From Candidatus Hodarchaeota archaeon (GTDB lineage: Archaea; Asgardarchaeota; Heimdallarchaeia; Hodarchaeales; YT1-057): a stretch of 6,024 nucleotides of DNA. Both the position numbers and the translations under genes were made by a program. Numbering within the stretch: the stretch's first letter is position 1; every line of letters begins with the position of its first letter. The notes beneath the pieces were generated by a model that was not told where the DNA came from, did no database searches, and saw only the letters and a list, made by a program, of their open reading frames with translations. The DNA lies in NCBI GenBank assembly GCA_016839955.1, contig JAEOTI010000388.1, positions 1-6,024 on the forward strand. The letters run 5' to 3'. Positions 1-6,024 of the stretch are shown here, one piece after another.

Positions 1-2576
1 AATTTTGATTGACAACGTGGGCATCTAATTTCTTCTGGGAGACTAGAAACCATTAATGTCCTCTCATAATCACATTCAGCCCTCATACATACGATGTTTA
101 TCTTTGTTTGCTCTAATCTGCGCTTGACAGCAGAAAGAATCGCTTTATCAGGGGGACCTCTGAATACTTTCATACTCTGTATCTCAGTAACTGATTGAGC
201 AAGAGGGGATTCTAATTTTTGAACTGCTACAACTTTTAGCTTGAGAGTGTTCTCACACAATGCATTGATTATATATTCTACCTGTCTTATATCTAATTTA
301 TCAAATAATGCTTCATTTATTGCTTCGTCCCCTAGAATGGTGGGACTATATCTTTGTTTGATTGCTCGGATAGGGATTGCTTTTCGTCTTTTTTGTTTCC
401 GAATAACGCCCATTCTTTGGCCAACTTGTTGCAGACGCCATGAAAAAAGCTCTGAATTTTCTAAAAACCGTAATACAAGCTCTTCTACATGCTCTGGATG
501 TAAATTTCCACTCCCAAGTGTTTCAACAACTAGGCTTGTGGCGGCTTGTATTGGAAATTTGAGCATAATCCCATATGGATCTGATCGATATACAACACTT
601 TGCCCAGTTCGTGCAGATAAAAGACCAGATAATAATAAGCCCAGAGTTTCGTTCGCTTTAGTTCCGCAAAATGTATGTAATACCATCGAACGTCCTGCAG
701 ATTCAAGTAAGAATTCATTTAAGTCAGGAAGTAAACCTAATTTCTTTTGCTTCTGAGAAAGATCTGTAATTGCTTTCTTACTATTAGAATCAATAGGATA
801 TTCTGACAGAACTTCAGTTACTGGATTATTTAATAAATATAACACTTCTTGTGCGATTTCAAAGGGAACTGGAATCATTTCCCCTTCCCATGTAGGAAGA
901 GCTGCAGCACTATCATTTATGGGTGCTACACTAATCTTTGGAGGGGAAATATCTTCATGAATAGCTAAAATTTGCCATTGAAGACCTCGTAGAATGAATC
1001 TGGCTCCTTTTTCAGCGCGTAAGGACACAAAAGCTTCGTCTAGTGTACCAATAACAGATTGAGTAGTAATATCAATTACTCGATAGTTAAGAGTATCTGG
1101 AATAACAGATAAACGTTCATAATAGAATTCTCGCGCTTTACGAGGTTTGGCTTTGAGAATTATGTCACCTGAAGAAATGTCTTGAGATTTCCAGATTAAA
1201 TATACAATTTCTGATGCAAATTCAACTACTTCTTCAAAAACCTCATAGTGTAAGTTTTGAAAGGGATATGCTCTAATAATTACTGAATATAAATCTTTAG
1301 GCTTAGATGGTCCCAATTCCATAAGAAGACCAATTAATTGATGTAAGACAACATCCAAAGCATTCGAATAGATATTTGTGTCTTCAAGAGAACCATTTAT
1401 AGTTTTTTTCGCGATTACGGCTGATTCTGCAACATCTCGCTTATCAACACTTAGAATAATTCCCCTACTAGCTTTAGAAAGGCTATGTCCACTACGACCC
1501 AATCTTTGAAGAAAAGTCGTAACTTGTCTAGGGCTCATATATTGACACACAAGATCAATTTCACCAATATCGATACCTAATTCCAAAGAACTAGTTGCAA
1601 AAACAATATTGAGTTTTCCTTCTCGAAACTCTGATTCAGCTCGTGTCCTTACACTACGCGATAATGAAGAATGATGAACTTCATGTTTGATATGCGTTTC
1701 TTGAATCTCTTCCTGCCACTTCATTAAACGCCAACCAAGAATTTCAGCAAATTGTCTAGTATTGGTAAACACTAGTAAAGTTTCTGCATTTTGGGCAAGA
1801 TTAAGAATTCTTTGGAAACGTACAGCGGCTTCTGGAGTGGTTTGAAGTAATTTTGCAATGAGTTCATCAGATTCTGTAGGGCATGGAAATTCAACACTTA
1901 TAATTGTTTTTTCTTTTAATTCTGCTTGAGTTGCATCTATAATTTCTACTGGTTGTTGTGGAGATAAAAAAGCTCCAACTTCCTGAGGTCTTCCTATTGT
2001 GGCACTTAACCCAATTCGTTGAAAGGGTCTTCCTATGAGCCTTTCTAGACGTTCTAATGCAATTGACAGTTGTGTTCCTCGCTTATTATCAACCAGTTCA
2101 TGTATTTCGTCGACCACTACAGCCCATGCCGTTTTCAAATGTTGACCAACAACTTTAGCTGGGAGAATTGCCTGTAGGGTCTCAGGTGTAGTGATTAATA
2201 CTTCTGGAGGTTTTAATGCTTGTTTTCTACGTTCATATTGACTTGTGTCCCCATGGCGTACACTAATAGTGATGCTCAATTTATTGCACAGCTGCGGAAG
2301 AGCCCGACGATAAATATCCCGGTTTAGGGCTCTAAGGGGTGTGATATAGAGTATCTGGAAGCCTTCTGAAATAGTACCAAGATCTTTCTTTCTGAGTAGA
2401 CGATCAAAGAGGGGAAGAAGTGCAGCTTCTGTCTTTCCCGATCCAGTTGGAGCAATAAAAAGACAATTTGTTTCTTTTATTACAAAAGGAATACCCAATC
2501 TTTGTATTGCTGTTGGCTGGTCAAACTTTTCTGAAAGAGCTTCCCTTATTCTCGGATCTAACTGTGAAAAAATCAT
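1..2576 (-). CDS. lhr: Lhr-type DEAD/DEAH-box ATP-dependent helicase (3' end missing)
   Basis: Superfamily 2 helicase of the Lhr family, an ATP-driven 3'-5' translocase linked to DNA repair and RNA handling. I read 858 codons without a stop or frameshift; the gene leaves the window at its 3' end. Visible motifs: Q-motif around residues 20-30, Walker A PTGSGKT at 43-49, motif Ia TPLRALN at 79-85, TTPE at 129-132, Walker B DEIH at 156-159, SAT at 191-193, motif IV VFTNTR at 269-274, motif V ATSSLELGIDIG at 327-338 and motif VI QRLGRSGH at 357-364. Lhr-specific signatures follow: GTLDEAFV at about 510-517 and HTFCGTKANE from about 634. Cysteines 830, 835, 852 and 855 form a C-terminal zinc-ribbon-like cluster. 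All catalytic residues are present, so the visible part looks functional. ATG 2576 is chosen because MIFSQLDPRI leads directly into the family's usual N-terminus. The frame stays open upstream to the preceding gene's stop, and only a weak GAG lies before the ATG. Family assignment is firm; the Lhr subgroup is not resolved. Confidence 0.93.
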   Translation of the reverse strand, partial: MIFSQLDPRIREALSEKFDQPTAIQRLGIPFVIKETNCLFIAPTGSGKTEAALLPLFDRLLRKKDLGTISEGFQILYITPLRALNRDIYRRALPQLCNKLSITISVRHGDTSQYERRKQALKPPEVLITTPETLQAILPAKVVGQHLKTAWAVVVDEIHELVDNKRGTQLSIALERLERLIGRPFQRIGLSATIGRPQEVGAFLSPQQPVEIIDATQAELKEKTIISVEFPCPTESDELIAKLLQTTPEAAVRFQRILNLAQNAETLLVFTNTRQFAEILGWRLMKWQEEIQETHIKHEVHHSSLSRSVRTRAESEFREGKLNIVFATSSLELGIDIGEIDLVCQYMSPRQVTTFLQRLGRSGHSLSKASRGIILSVDKRDVAESAVIAKKTINGSLEDTNIYSNALDVVLHQLIGLLMELGPSKPKDLYSVIIRAYPFQNLHYEVFEEVVEFASEIVYLIWKSQDISSGDIILKAKPRKAREFYYERLSVIPDTLNYRVIDITTQSVIGTLDEAFVSLRAEKGARFILRGLQWQILAIHEDISPPKISVAPINDSAAALPTWEGEMIPVPFEIAQEVLYLLNNPVTEVLSEYPIDSNSKKAITDLSQKQKKLGLLPDLNEFLLESAGRSMVLHTFCGTKANETLGLLLSGLLSARTGQSVVYRSDPYGIMLKFPIQAATSLVVETLGSGNLHPEHVEELVLRFLENSELFSWRLQQVGQRMGVIRKQKRRKAIPIRAIKQRYSPTILGDEAINEALFDKLDIRQVEYIINALCENTLKLKVVAVQKLESPLAQSVTEIQSMKVFRGPPDKAILSAVKRRLEQTKINIVCMRAECDYERTLMVSSLPEEIRCPRCQSK

Positions 2577-2633
2577 CCAGATTGCACTCGTCCATGTTAT
2601 TAGAAACAAGATAATAAGGAAAAATGTGGTTGT
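2577..2633 (-). other. 57-base spacer between second GT-C gene and helicase
   Basis: This short spacer has a pyrimidine run (TTTTTCCTT on the minus strand, about 2616-2624) that could act as a weak T-rich archaeal terminator, and a poor TATA-like CTTATTAT (2611-2618). Neither is strong enough to say whether the helicase has its own promoter or is read through from the glycosyltransferases. There is no stop codon in the helicase frame across the whole spacer. Confidence 0.35.
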
Positions 2634-4223
2634 TCAGGCAGTTGGAAAATCAATTCTAAATACCCGCATCCGATCCAATGACCACAATGTCATTGAATCG
2701 TAACCAAAAGGGTCTAGAATCGTATTTCCTAACTCTGCTAATTTTTGAGTGGTTAGATCTTCTGAAGGGGTATCCCAAACTAAAATTCCATTAGTTTGGA
2801 TCCATTTTTGTAGTTTTTCTGTGATTTTCCTCTCAAAACGATTCTTTGTTACTATAATCCACATTTGAAATACACTAGTGTTTTCTGTCGACATTAGATA
2901 AGATTCAATATTACTTACGTTATTTACATGCAACTCCCTACCCAAATAGTATGAAGCAATCCGTATTGTACCCTCTGTTGACCAAAACGTATCAATATCA
3001 GAATTAGAATTGTTTTTGACATAACTACATGCCCCTCGCCAGTCTGGGTGATAACCAGCATGTCCATTGCCTGCAATAAATCCAAAAAGGAATAGAAATT
3101 GCATTAAAAATAGAGTAAATATTAATACGACGGGAATCCATGAAAGATTTCTATTTCCAAGAAGGTTTGTTTGCTTATTTTCCAGAAATAAGCGATTTAA
3201 CCAAAAAAAGCCTTTAGCTAATAAGATGGCTACAAAAGGAATAGCTATCACTAAATAACGCTGAGCTTTTAGGCTATAGGCAGTTAAAACAAAAAGAATA
3301 AGTAAAAATGTATTAATAAAGTACAAATAGCTTGAATCTTTTTTAGTCCATTTAATAATTCCCAAAAAAACAAACAAAAGCCCTAAACCGATATTCATCA
3401 TTAAGAGAAAGAAGTACCAATAAAATTCTCCGAAGCCACACCAATTTGAAATTTCTAATCCTTTTGTAGGTTCATGAAACCCCTTTCGTGGGATTAAAAT
3501 CCAAACAATATAAAATATTGTAGAAAAAAGAAAAAATAATCCAGTAGGGATGAAAGTTTCTTTCTTTATTGATGTAGTTGTCGTTTCTGAAGACCAAGTA
3601 AGAAAAATGTACAACAAAGTGGGAATAAAAATTGCAAAAGCCAAAAAATTCGTAAAAAATGTCATTCCTTGAATTGATGAGGCTAAAAGTAATAGTTTAA
3701 TGCTTTTATGATGAACAGCCTCGAGAATTATAAGAAATAAAATAACCATAAGGAACGATAAAAGTACATATTCTTTAGCTTCACGAGAGGCAGCTATATG
3801 TAAAGGAAAGAAAGCGAATATTATAGTGGATAAAATTGGGCAAAAACGTTCATTCTTATCTTTTTGGAGACGAATGGTTAAAAGATAGACCATTGGTATT
3901 GTAAGGGTCCCAAAAATTACAGAAGGTAAACGTACAGTAGTTTCTGACTCTCCTAGTAAATTAATAGAAAACCAGACAAATAAATAGAAGGCAGGAGGTC
4001 TCAAAAAAAAACCTTCTGAATCATTAAACAATATTGTTGATCTATGTAGAGTTAGGACTTCATCATACCAAAAAGAGGGAGCTCCAAGATCCCAAACTCG
4101 AAGAATAAAACCAAGAAAGGTAATAAAAAATATAATTACTCTATCTTCTGGTAAAATCCATGTAGAAGTCTCTTCTGAGGCAACCATTATGTTTTTTTTG
4201 TTTGTCTCGCCCAAGATTGCCAA
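2634..4223 (-). CDS. GT-C membrane glycosyltransferase, PMT_2/family 39-like
   Basis: Probable integral membrane glycosyltransferase using a polyprenyl-phosphate-linked sugar donor, acting on the outer face of the cytoplasmic membrane. The 529-residue protein has about 11 hydrophobic spans, beginning near residue 29 and ending near 384, then a soluble tail of about 145 residues. The first loop after span 1 carries SFWYDEV at 50-56; Asp54-Glu55 match the conserved acidic pair of ArnT/PMT-like enzymes. Further family marks are LRPPAFY at 74-80, VRLPS at 97-101, ASREAKEY at 145-152 and QRYL at 321-324 before a proline-containing span. The tail starts with a DWRGA motif at 394-398, of a kind often found after the last span in this family. 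The start is uncertain: TTG 4223 has a GGAGAG 11 bases upstream, while ATG 4187 (residue 13) gives a more usual short N-terminus but has no clear ribosome binding site. The gene follows another GT-C gene after 26 bases, suggesting co-transcription. Donor sugar and acceptor cannot be told from sequence. Confidence 0.87.
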   Translation of the reverse strand: MAILGETNKKNIMVASEETSTWILPEDRVIIFFITFLGFILRVWDLGAPSFWYDEVLTLHRSTILFNDSEGFFLRPPAFYLFVWFSINLLGESETTVRLPSVIFGTLTIPMVYLLTIRLQKDKNERFCPILSTIIFAFFPLHIAASREAKEYVLLSFLMVILFLIILEAVHHKSIKLLLLASSIQGMTFFTNFLAFAIFIPTLLYIFLTWSSETTTTSIKKETFIPTGLFFLFSTIFYIVWILIPRKGFHEPTKGLEISNWCGFGEFYWYFFLLMMNIGLGLLFVFLGIIKWTKKDSSYLYFINTFLLILFVLTAYSLKAQRYLVIAIPFVAILLAKGFFWLNRLFLENKQTNLLGNRNLSWIPVVLIFTLFLMQFLFLFGFIAGNGHAGYHPDWRGACSYVKNNSNSDIDTFWSTEGTIRIASYYLGRELHVNNVSNIESYLMSTENTSVFQMWIIVTKNRFERKITEKLQKWIQTNGILVWDTPSEDLTTQKLAELGNTILDPFGYDSMTLWSLDRMRVFRIDFPTA

Positions 4224-4234
4224 TTCAAAAACTA

Positions 4235-4240
4235 CTCTCC
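4235..4240 (-). promoter_or_regulatory. Candidate ribosome binding site for the second GT-C gene
   Basis: The minus strand reads GGAGAG, 11 bases before TTG 4223 and 47 bases before ATG 4187. It is purine-rich and in the short spacer after the upstream gene's TAA, so it could serve the TTG start. The spacing is slightly long, and the match is not perfect. Confidence 0.4.
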
Positions 4241-4249
4241 AAACAATGA

Positions 4250-5929
4250 TTAGAATGTTATTTGAAGGACTGATAAGCTGATAGAAATCGTTCTCCAGTT
4301 ATAACTACTCGAATATTTTTCTAAAGTTACATTAGCAAGTAAATCCAGAATCTGTTGATAATGGTCATCTTGCCTCTCATGATCTGAAGTTGTTAGCAAG
4401 TAACGGATATTCAACAATTCACACACAGAAATGATCTCTTCTTGGTTGAAACTACTGTTTCTTTTTTCGTTTTCATTAAAAAGGATGTTATAATCGATTG
4501 ATTTGGTAGATGTGTAAGCAGAAACATAATATTCTCTATGTGGAATTACTACAACACTTTCTGGGTCCACATTTTGATTCAACCATTCAGTAATCTCTCT
4601 TCTAGGCTCCCACATCTGGCTTTTAACTAAAGCACTTGTTGTGAAAGAGAAAAGAAATTGAATTGAGACAATTAATAATATGAAAATCAGAGAAAACCGA
4701 GGTCTTTGAATAATAATTGGTTTAATGTTAAATTTAGCAGCTGATTTCTTTATAATTTTAGCTAACTCAACAATTGCTACTGAACAAAACAATGGTTGAA
4801 TTAAGATAACGCCTAGTACATGATACTTGATCCAACGTCCATCAAGTAATATTAGAAACACTAGCATACTTCCCACTGAAGCTAGAATAAAATAATATCC
4901 TTCTTTTCCTATTTTTGAGATTTCCTGTTGCTTAATCTTCTGAAATACAACCCAGATCCCAAATAGCATTAGCAAAAGTAAGAATGTCGCGAATCCTAGC
5001 CTAAAAAAATTGTATAGATCTAATTTTGCGGGTTCTGGGTTTCCTCCAAAACCAGAATAAGTAGCTAAAATGATTAATAAAAGATATCCTAGTTCCTCTA
5101 TAGTTAATTTTCCTTTCTGAGCTTCATCAGATTGATGTTCTAACATACTAACAATCCAAATGAATGCATCATTGGTTCTATAGTACCATATGACCATCAT
5201 AAAAATAACTACAAAAATAGAGACTAGTATTGATGATATTACGACGATTTTCCTTTCATCAAGGTCATCGTGTTGAAAACTCATAAACAGAAGCCAAGAA
5301 ATCGTAAAAAGTAAGAGAAAAGCACCTTCTGGTCTAGCTAACGAAGCTAACCCAACAAAGGAAAGACCTATTGGAATTTTTTTCTTGTTCTCAAATGAAA
5401 TTAATGTAATACAAGAAAATAACGCAAAAGTAATGTAGAGTCCTGTTGCCAAGGTCATTACTGAGATAGCAAGAAACCAAGGTGTGAAAATTCCAATTAG
5501 GGCTCCAACGATTGCTGCATCCTCTTCTTCGGTTAAGCGTTTGATCATCACATAAAGCATTGGAGGCACAAAAGATGTAGAAACAACTGAAACAAGTTTT
5601 GCAGCTTGAAAACTTGAAAAAGGAGTAATTGAAATTGTGAGTGCCACTAGAAGATGAAAGAGAGGCGTAAAAACAAAGAATGGAGAATCACTTCCTACCC
5701 AAGAAGTTTTTTTACCCGCAGCGAGATCCTCAGCGATTTGGACATTATAAGCAGCGTCTCCAAACCAATCATTGTATGTTAATGGCCAAATCCAAATGAG
5801 ACGGACTATTAATGATAGGAGCCAGAATCCGATTAACATAGCTTGGTTCTTTCTTCCCCCAATTATAGGTATGTAATTTTTGTTTTCTTGATTTGATACA
5901 GTGAAAAAGGTTGATCTATTAGTTTTCAC
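4250..5929 (-). CDS. GT-C-type multi-spanning membrane glycosyltransferase
   Basis: Probable membrane glycosyltransferase of the GT-C superfamily, first gene of the run. The 559-residue protein has a polar N-terminus of about 29 residues, about 11 to 13 hydrophobic spans between residues 30 and 432, and a soluble tail of about 125 residues. The first extracytoplasmic loop carries WFGDAAYNVQIAEDLAAGK (55-73); Asp58 is the likely catalytic or metal-binding acid. FTPLFHLLVA at 87-96 fits the span that usually follows, and LARPEGAFL at 197-205 is a motif I associate with archaeal and bacterial GT-C enzymes. GRWIKYH at 364-370 sits where these proteins often have a basic carrier-binding loop. The tail includes WEPRREITEWLNQNV (440-454), which resembles the segment after the membrane part in related enzymes. 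The start is GTG, supported by GAGGAA seven bases upstream; the next in-frame ATG (residue 31) would remove the polar N-terminus. It resembles the downstream GT-C gene only in fold, so the pair is not a recent duplication. Substrate is unknown. Confidence 0.84.
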   Translation of the reverse strand: MKTNRSTFFTVSNQENKNYIPIIGGRKNQAMLIGFWLLSLIVRLIWIWPLTYNDWFGDAAYNVQIAEDLAAGKKTSWVGSDSPFFVFTPLFHLLVALTISITPFSSFQAAKLVSVVSTSFVPPMLYVMIKRLTEEEDAAIVGALIGIFTPWFLAISVMTLATGLYITFALFSCITLISFENKKKIPIGLSFVGLASLARPEGAFLLLFTISWLLFMSFQHDDLDERKIVVISSILVSIFVVIFMMVIWYYRTNDAFIWIVSMLEHQSDEAQKGKLTIEELGYLLLIILATYSGFGGNPEPAKLDLYNFFRLGFATFLLLLMLFGIWVVFQKIKQQEISKIGKEGYYFILASVGSMLVFLILLDGRWIKYHVLGVILIQPLFCSVAIVELAKIIKKSAAKFNIKPIIIQRPRFSLIFILLIVSIQFLFSFTTSALVKSQMWEPRREITEWLNQNVDPESVVVIPHREYYVSAYTSTKSIDYNILFNENEKRNSSFNQEEIISVCELLNIRYLLTTSDHERQDDHYQQILDLLANVTLEKYSSSYNWRTISISLSVLQITF

Positions 5930-5936
5930 AGCTCAG

Positions 5937-5942
5937 TTCCTC
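5937..5942 (-). promoter_or_regulatory. Ribosome binding site for the first GT-C gene
   Basis: The minus strand reads GAGGAA here, seven bases before the GTG at 5929. GAGG matches the core of the Shine-Dalgarno sequence complementary to prokaryotic 16S rRNA ends, and the spacing is normal. This site is the main reason for choosing the GTG start over the in-frame ATG 90 bases downstream. Confidence 0.65.
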
Positions 5943-5980
5943 AAATCAAATACTTCTGTATCCTACATTTTTTTTTTTCA

Positions 5981-6006
5981 AAGAATCATCCTTTTAAGTG
6001 GTTCTT
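5981..6006. repeat. Imperfect inverted repeat flanking the TATA-like element
   Basis: On the plus strand AAGAATCA (5981-5988) and TGGTTCTT (5999-6006) are reverse complements at seven of eight positions, with one T-G pair. They are separated by ten bases that contain the whole TATA-like element. It could be a transcription-factor operator. It is not a normal terminator in either direction, since no T-tract follows the hairpin on either strand. Confidence 0.4.
5991..5998 (-). promoter_or_regulatory. TATA-like promoter element upstream of the gene run
   Basis: The minus strand reads CTTAAAAG, which resembles an archaeal TATA box. A start about 26 bases downstream would fall near 5965-5970 and leave a leader of roughly 40 bases containing the GAGGAA site. 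The bases just upstream are not a strong BRE, so the call rests on the core alone. It is the only plausible promoter I see in front of the three genes. Confidence 0.35.
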
Positions 6007-6024
6007 ATTCCTTCTGACCCACAA

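Larger units (their letters stand above)
5930..6024 (-). other. Leader and upstream region of the gene run
   Basis: Ninety-five bases at the right edge contain no supported gene. They hold the GAGGAA site, an 11-base A-tract on the minus strand (5968-5978), the TATA-like element and its flanking inverted repeat. Two ATG triplets occur on the minus strand (near 5968 and 5988), but each is followed by a stop within three codons. The next gene upstream lies outside the window. Confidence 0.5.

Noticed and set aside
530..718. Minus-strand 62-codon frame within the helicase
   Set aside because: It is in a different frame from the helicase on the same strand and overlaps residues conserved in Lhr proteins, so it is an out-of-frame shadow.
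241..756. Plus-strand open frame of 171 codons antisense to the helicase
   Set aside because: It lies wholly within the helicase coding region, begins with TTG, and its product is rich in Ser, Cys, Arg and Asn with no recognisable domain. The opposite strand encodes a clear Lhr-specific region, so this is a shadow frame.
3067..3258. Plus-strand 63-codon frame antisense to the second GT-C gene
   Set aside because: It is short, basic and low in complexity, lies opposite a membrane-spanning segment of a well supported gene, and has no separate promoter or family signature.
2634..5929. Recent tandem duplication of one glycosyltransferase gene
   Set aside because: The two proteins share only the general GT-C layout. 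Their first-loop motifs, basic loops and soluble tails differ, and no aligned stretch of identity was seen.
5966..5990. Possible leader peptide in the upstream region
   Set aside because: The minus-strand ATG near 5968 is followed at once by TAG, and the ATG near 5988 by a stop after two further codons, so neither encodes a peptide.
5968..6006. Hairpin plus homopolymer as an intrinsic terminator
   Set aside because: On the plus strand the T-run precedes the hairpin, and on the minus strand an A-run follows it, so neither direction has the hairpin-then-T order.

Overview
The window is a compact, AT-rich stretch (roughly one third G+C by eye) with all coding on the minus strand. Read 5' to 3' on that strand, it holds two large multi-spanning membrane glycosyltransferases of the GT-C fold, followed by an Lhr-type superfamily 2 helicase that runs off the left edge of the window. 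The spacers are only 26 and 57 bases, and the right-hand 95 bases look like the leader and promoter of the run. No RNA gene, mobile element, CRISPR array or long non-coding stretch was found.

The source is most likely an archaeon. The helicase has the archaeal Lhr layout: a short N-terminus going straight into the Q-motif, the helicase core, a winged-helix/Lhr-specific region, and a C-terminal cysteine cluster of zinc-ribbon type. The two membrane proteins resemble the lipid-linked-sugar glycosyltransferases common in archaeal genomes. The upstream region has a TATA-like element rather than a clear bacterial -35/-10 pair. The low G+C would fit several lineages (Asgard archaea and some Thermoplasmata-related groups among them), and nothing here decides between them. 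A bacterial host is less likely but not excluded, since Lhr helicases and GT-C enzymes also occur in bacteria.

Layout: 5930-6024 is the leader and promoter region. 5929-4250 is the first GT-C enzyme (GTG start with a well placed GAGG-type ribosome binding site). 4223-2634 is the second GT-C enzyme (PMT_2/family 39-like, start uncertain between TTG and ATG). 2576-1 is the Lhr helicase, missing its 3' end.

The two glycosyltransferases probably act on the outer face of the cytoplasmic membrane, moving sugars from polyprenyl-phosphate carriers to a glycan, protein or lipid. The helicase works on nucleic acid in the cytoplasm, so its place in the same run looks like co-location rather than a shared pathway. 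I see no convincing sign of a previously undescribed system. The points most worth checking are an imperfect palindrome centred on the TATA-like element, the unusual spacing of the helicase's first cysteine pair, and the open frame joining the second glycosyltransferase to the helicase.
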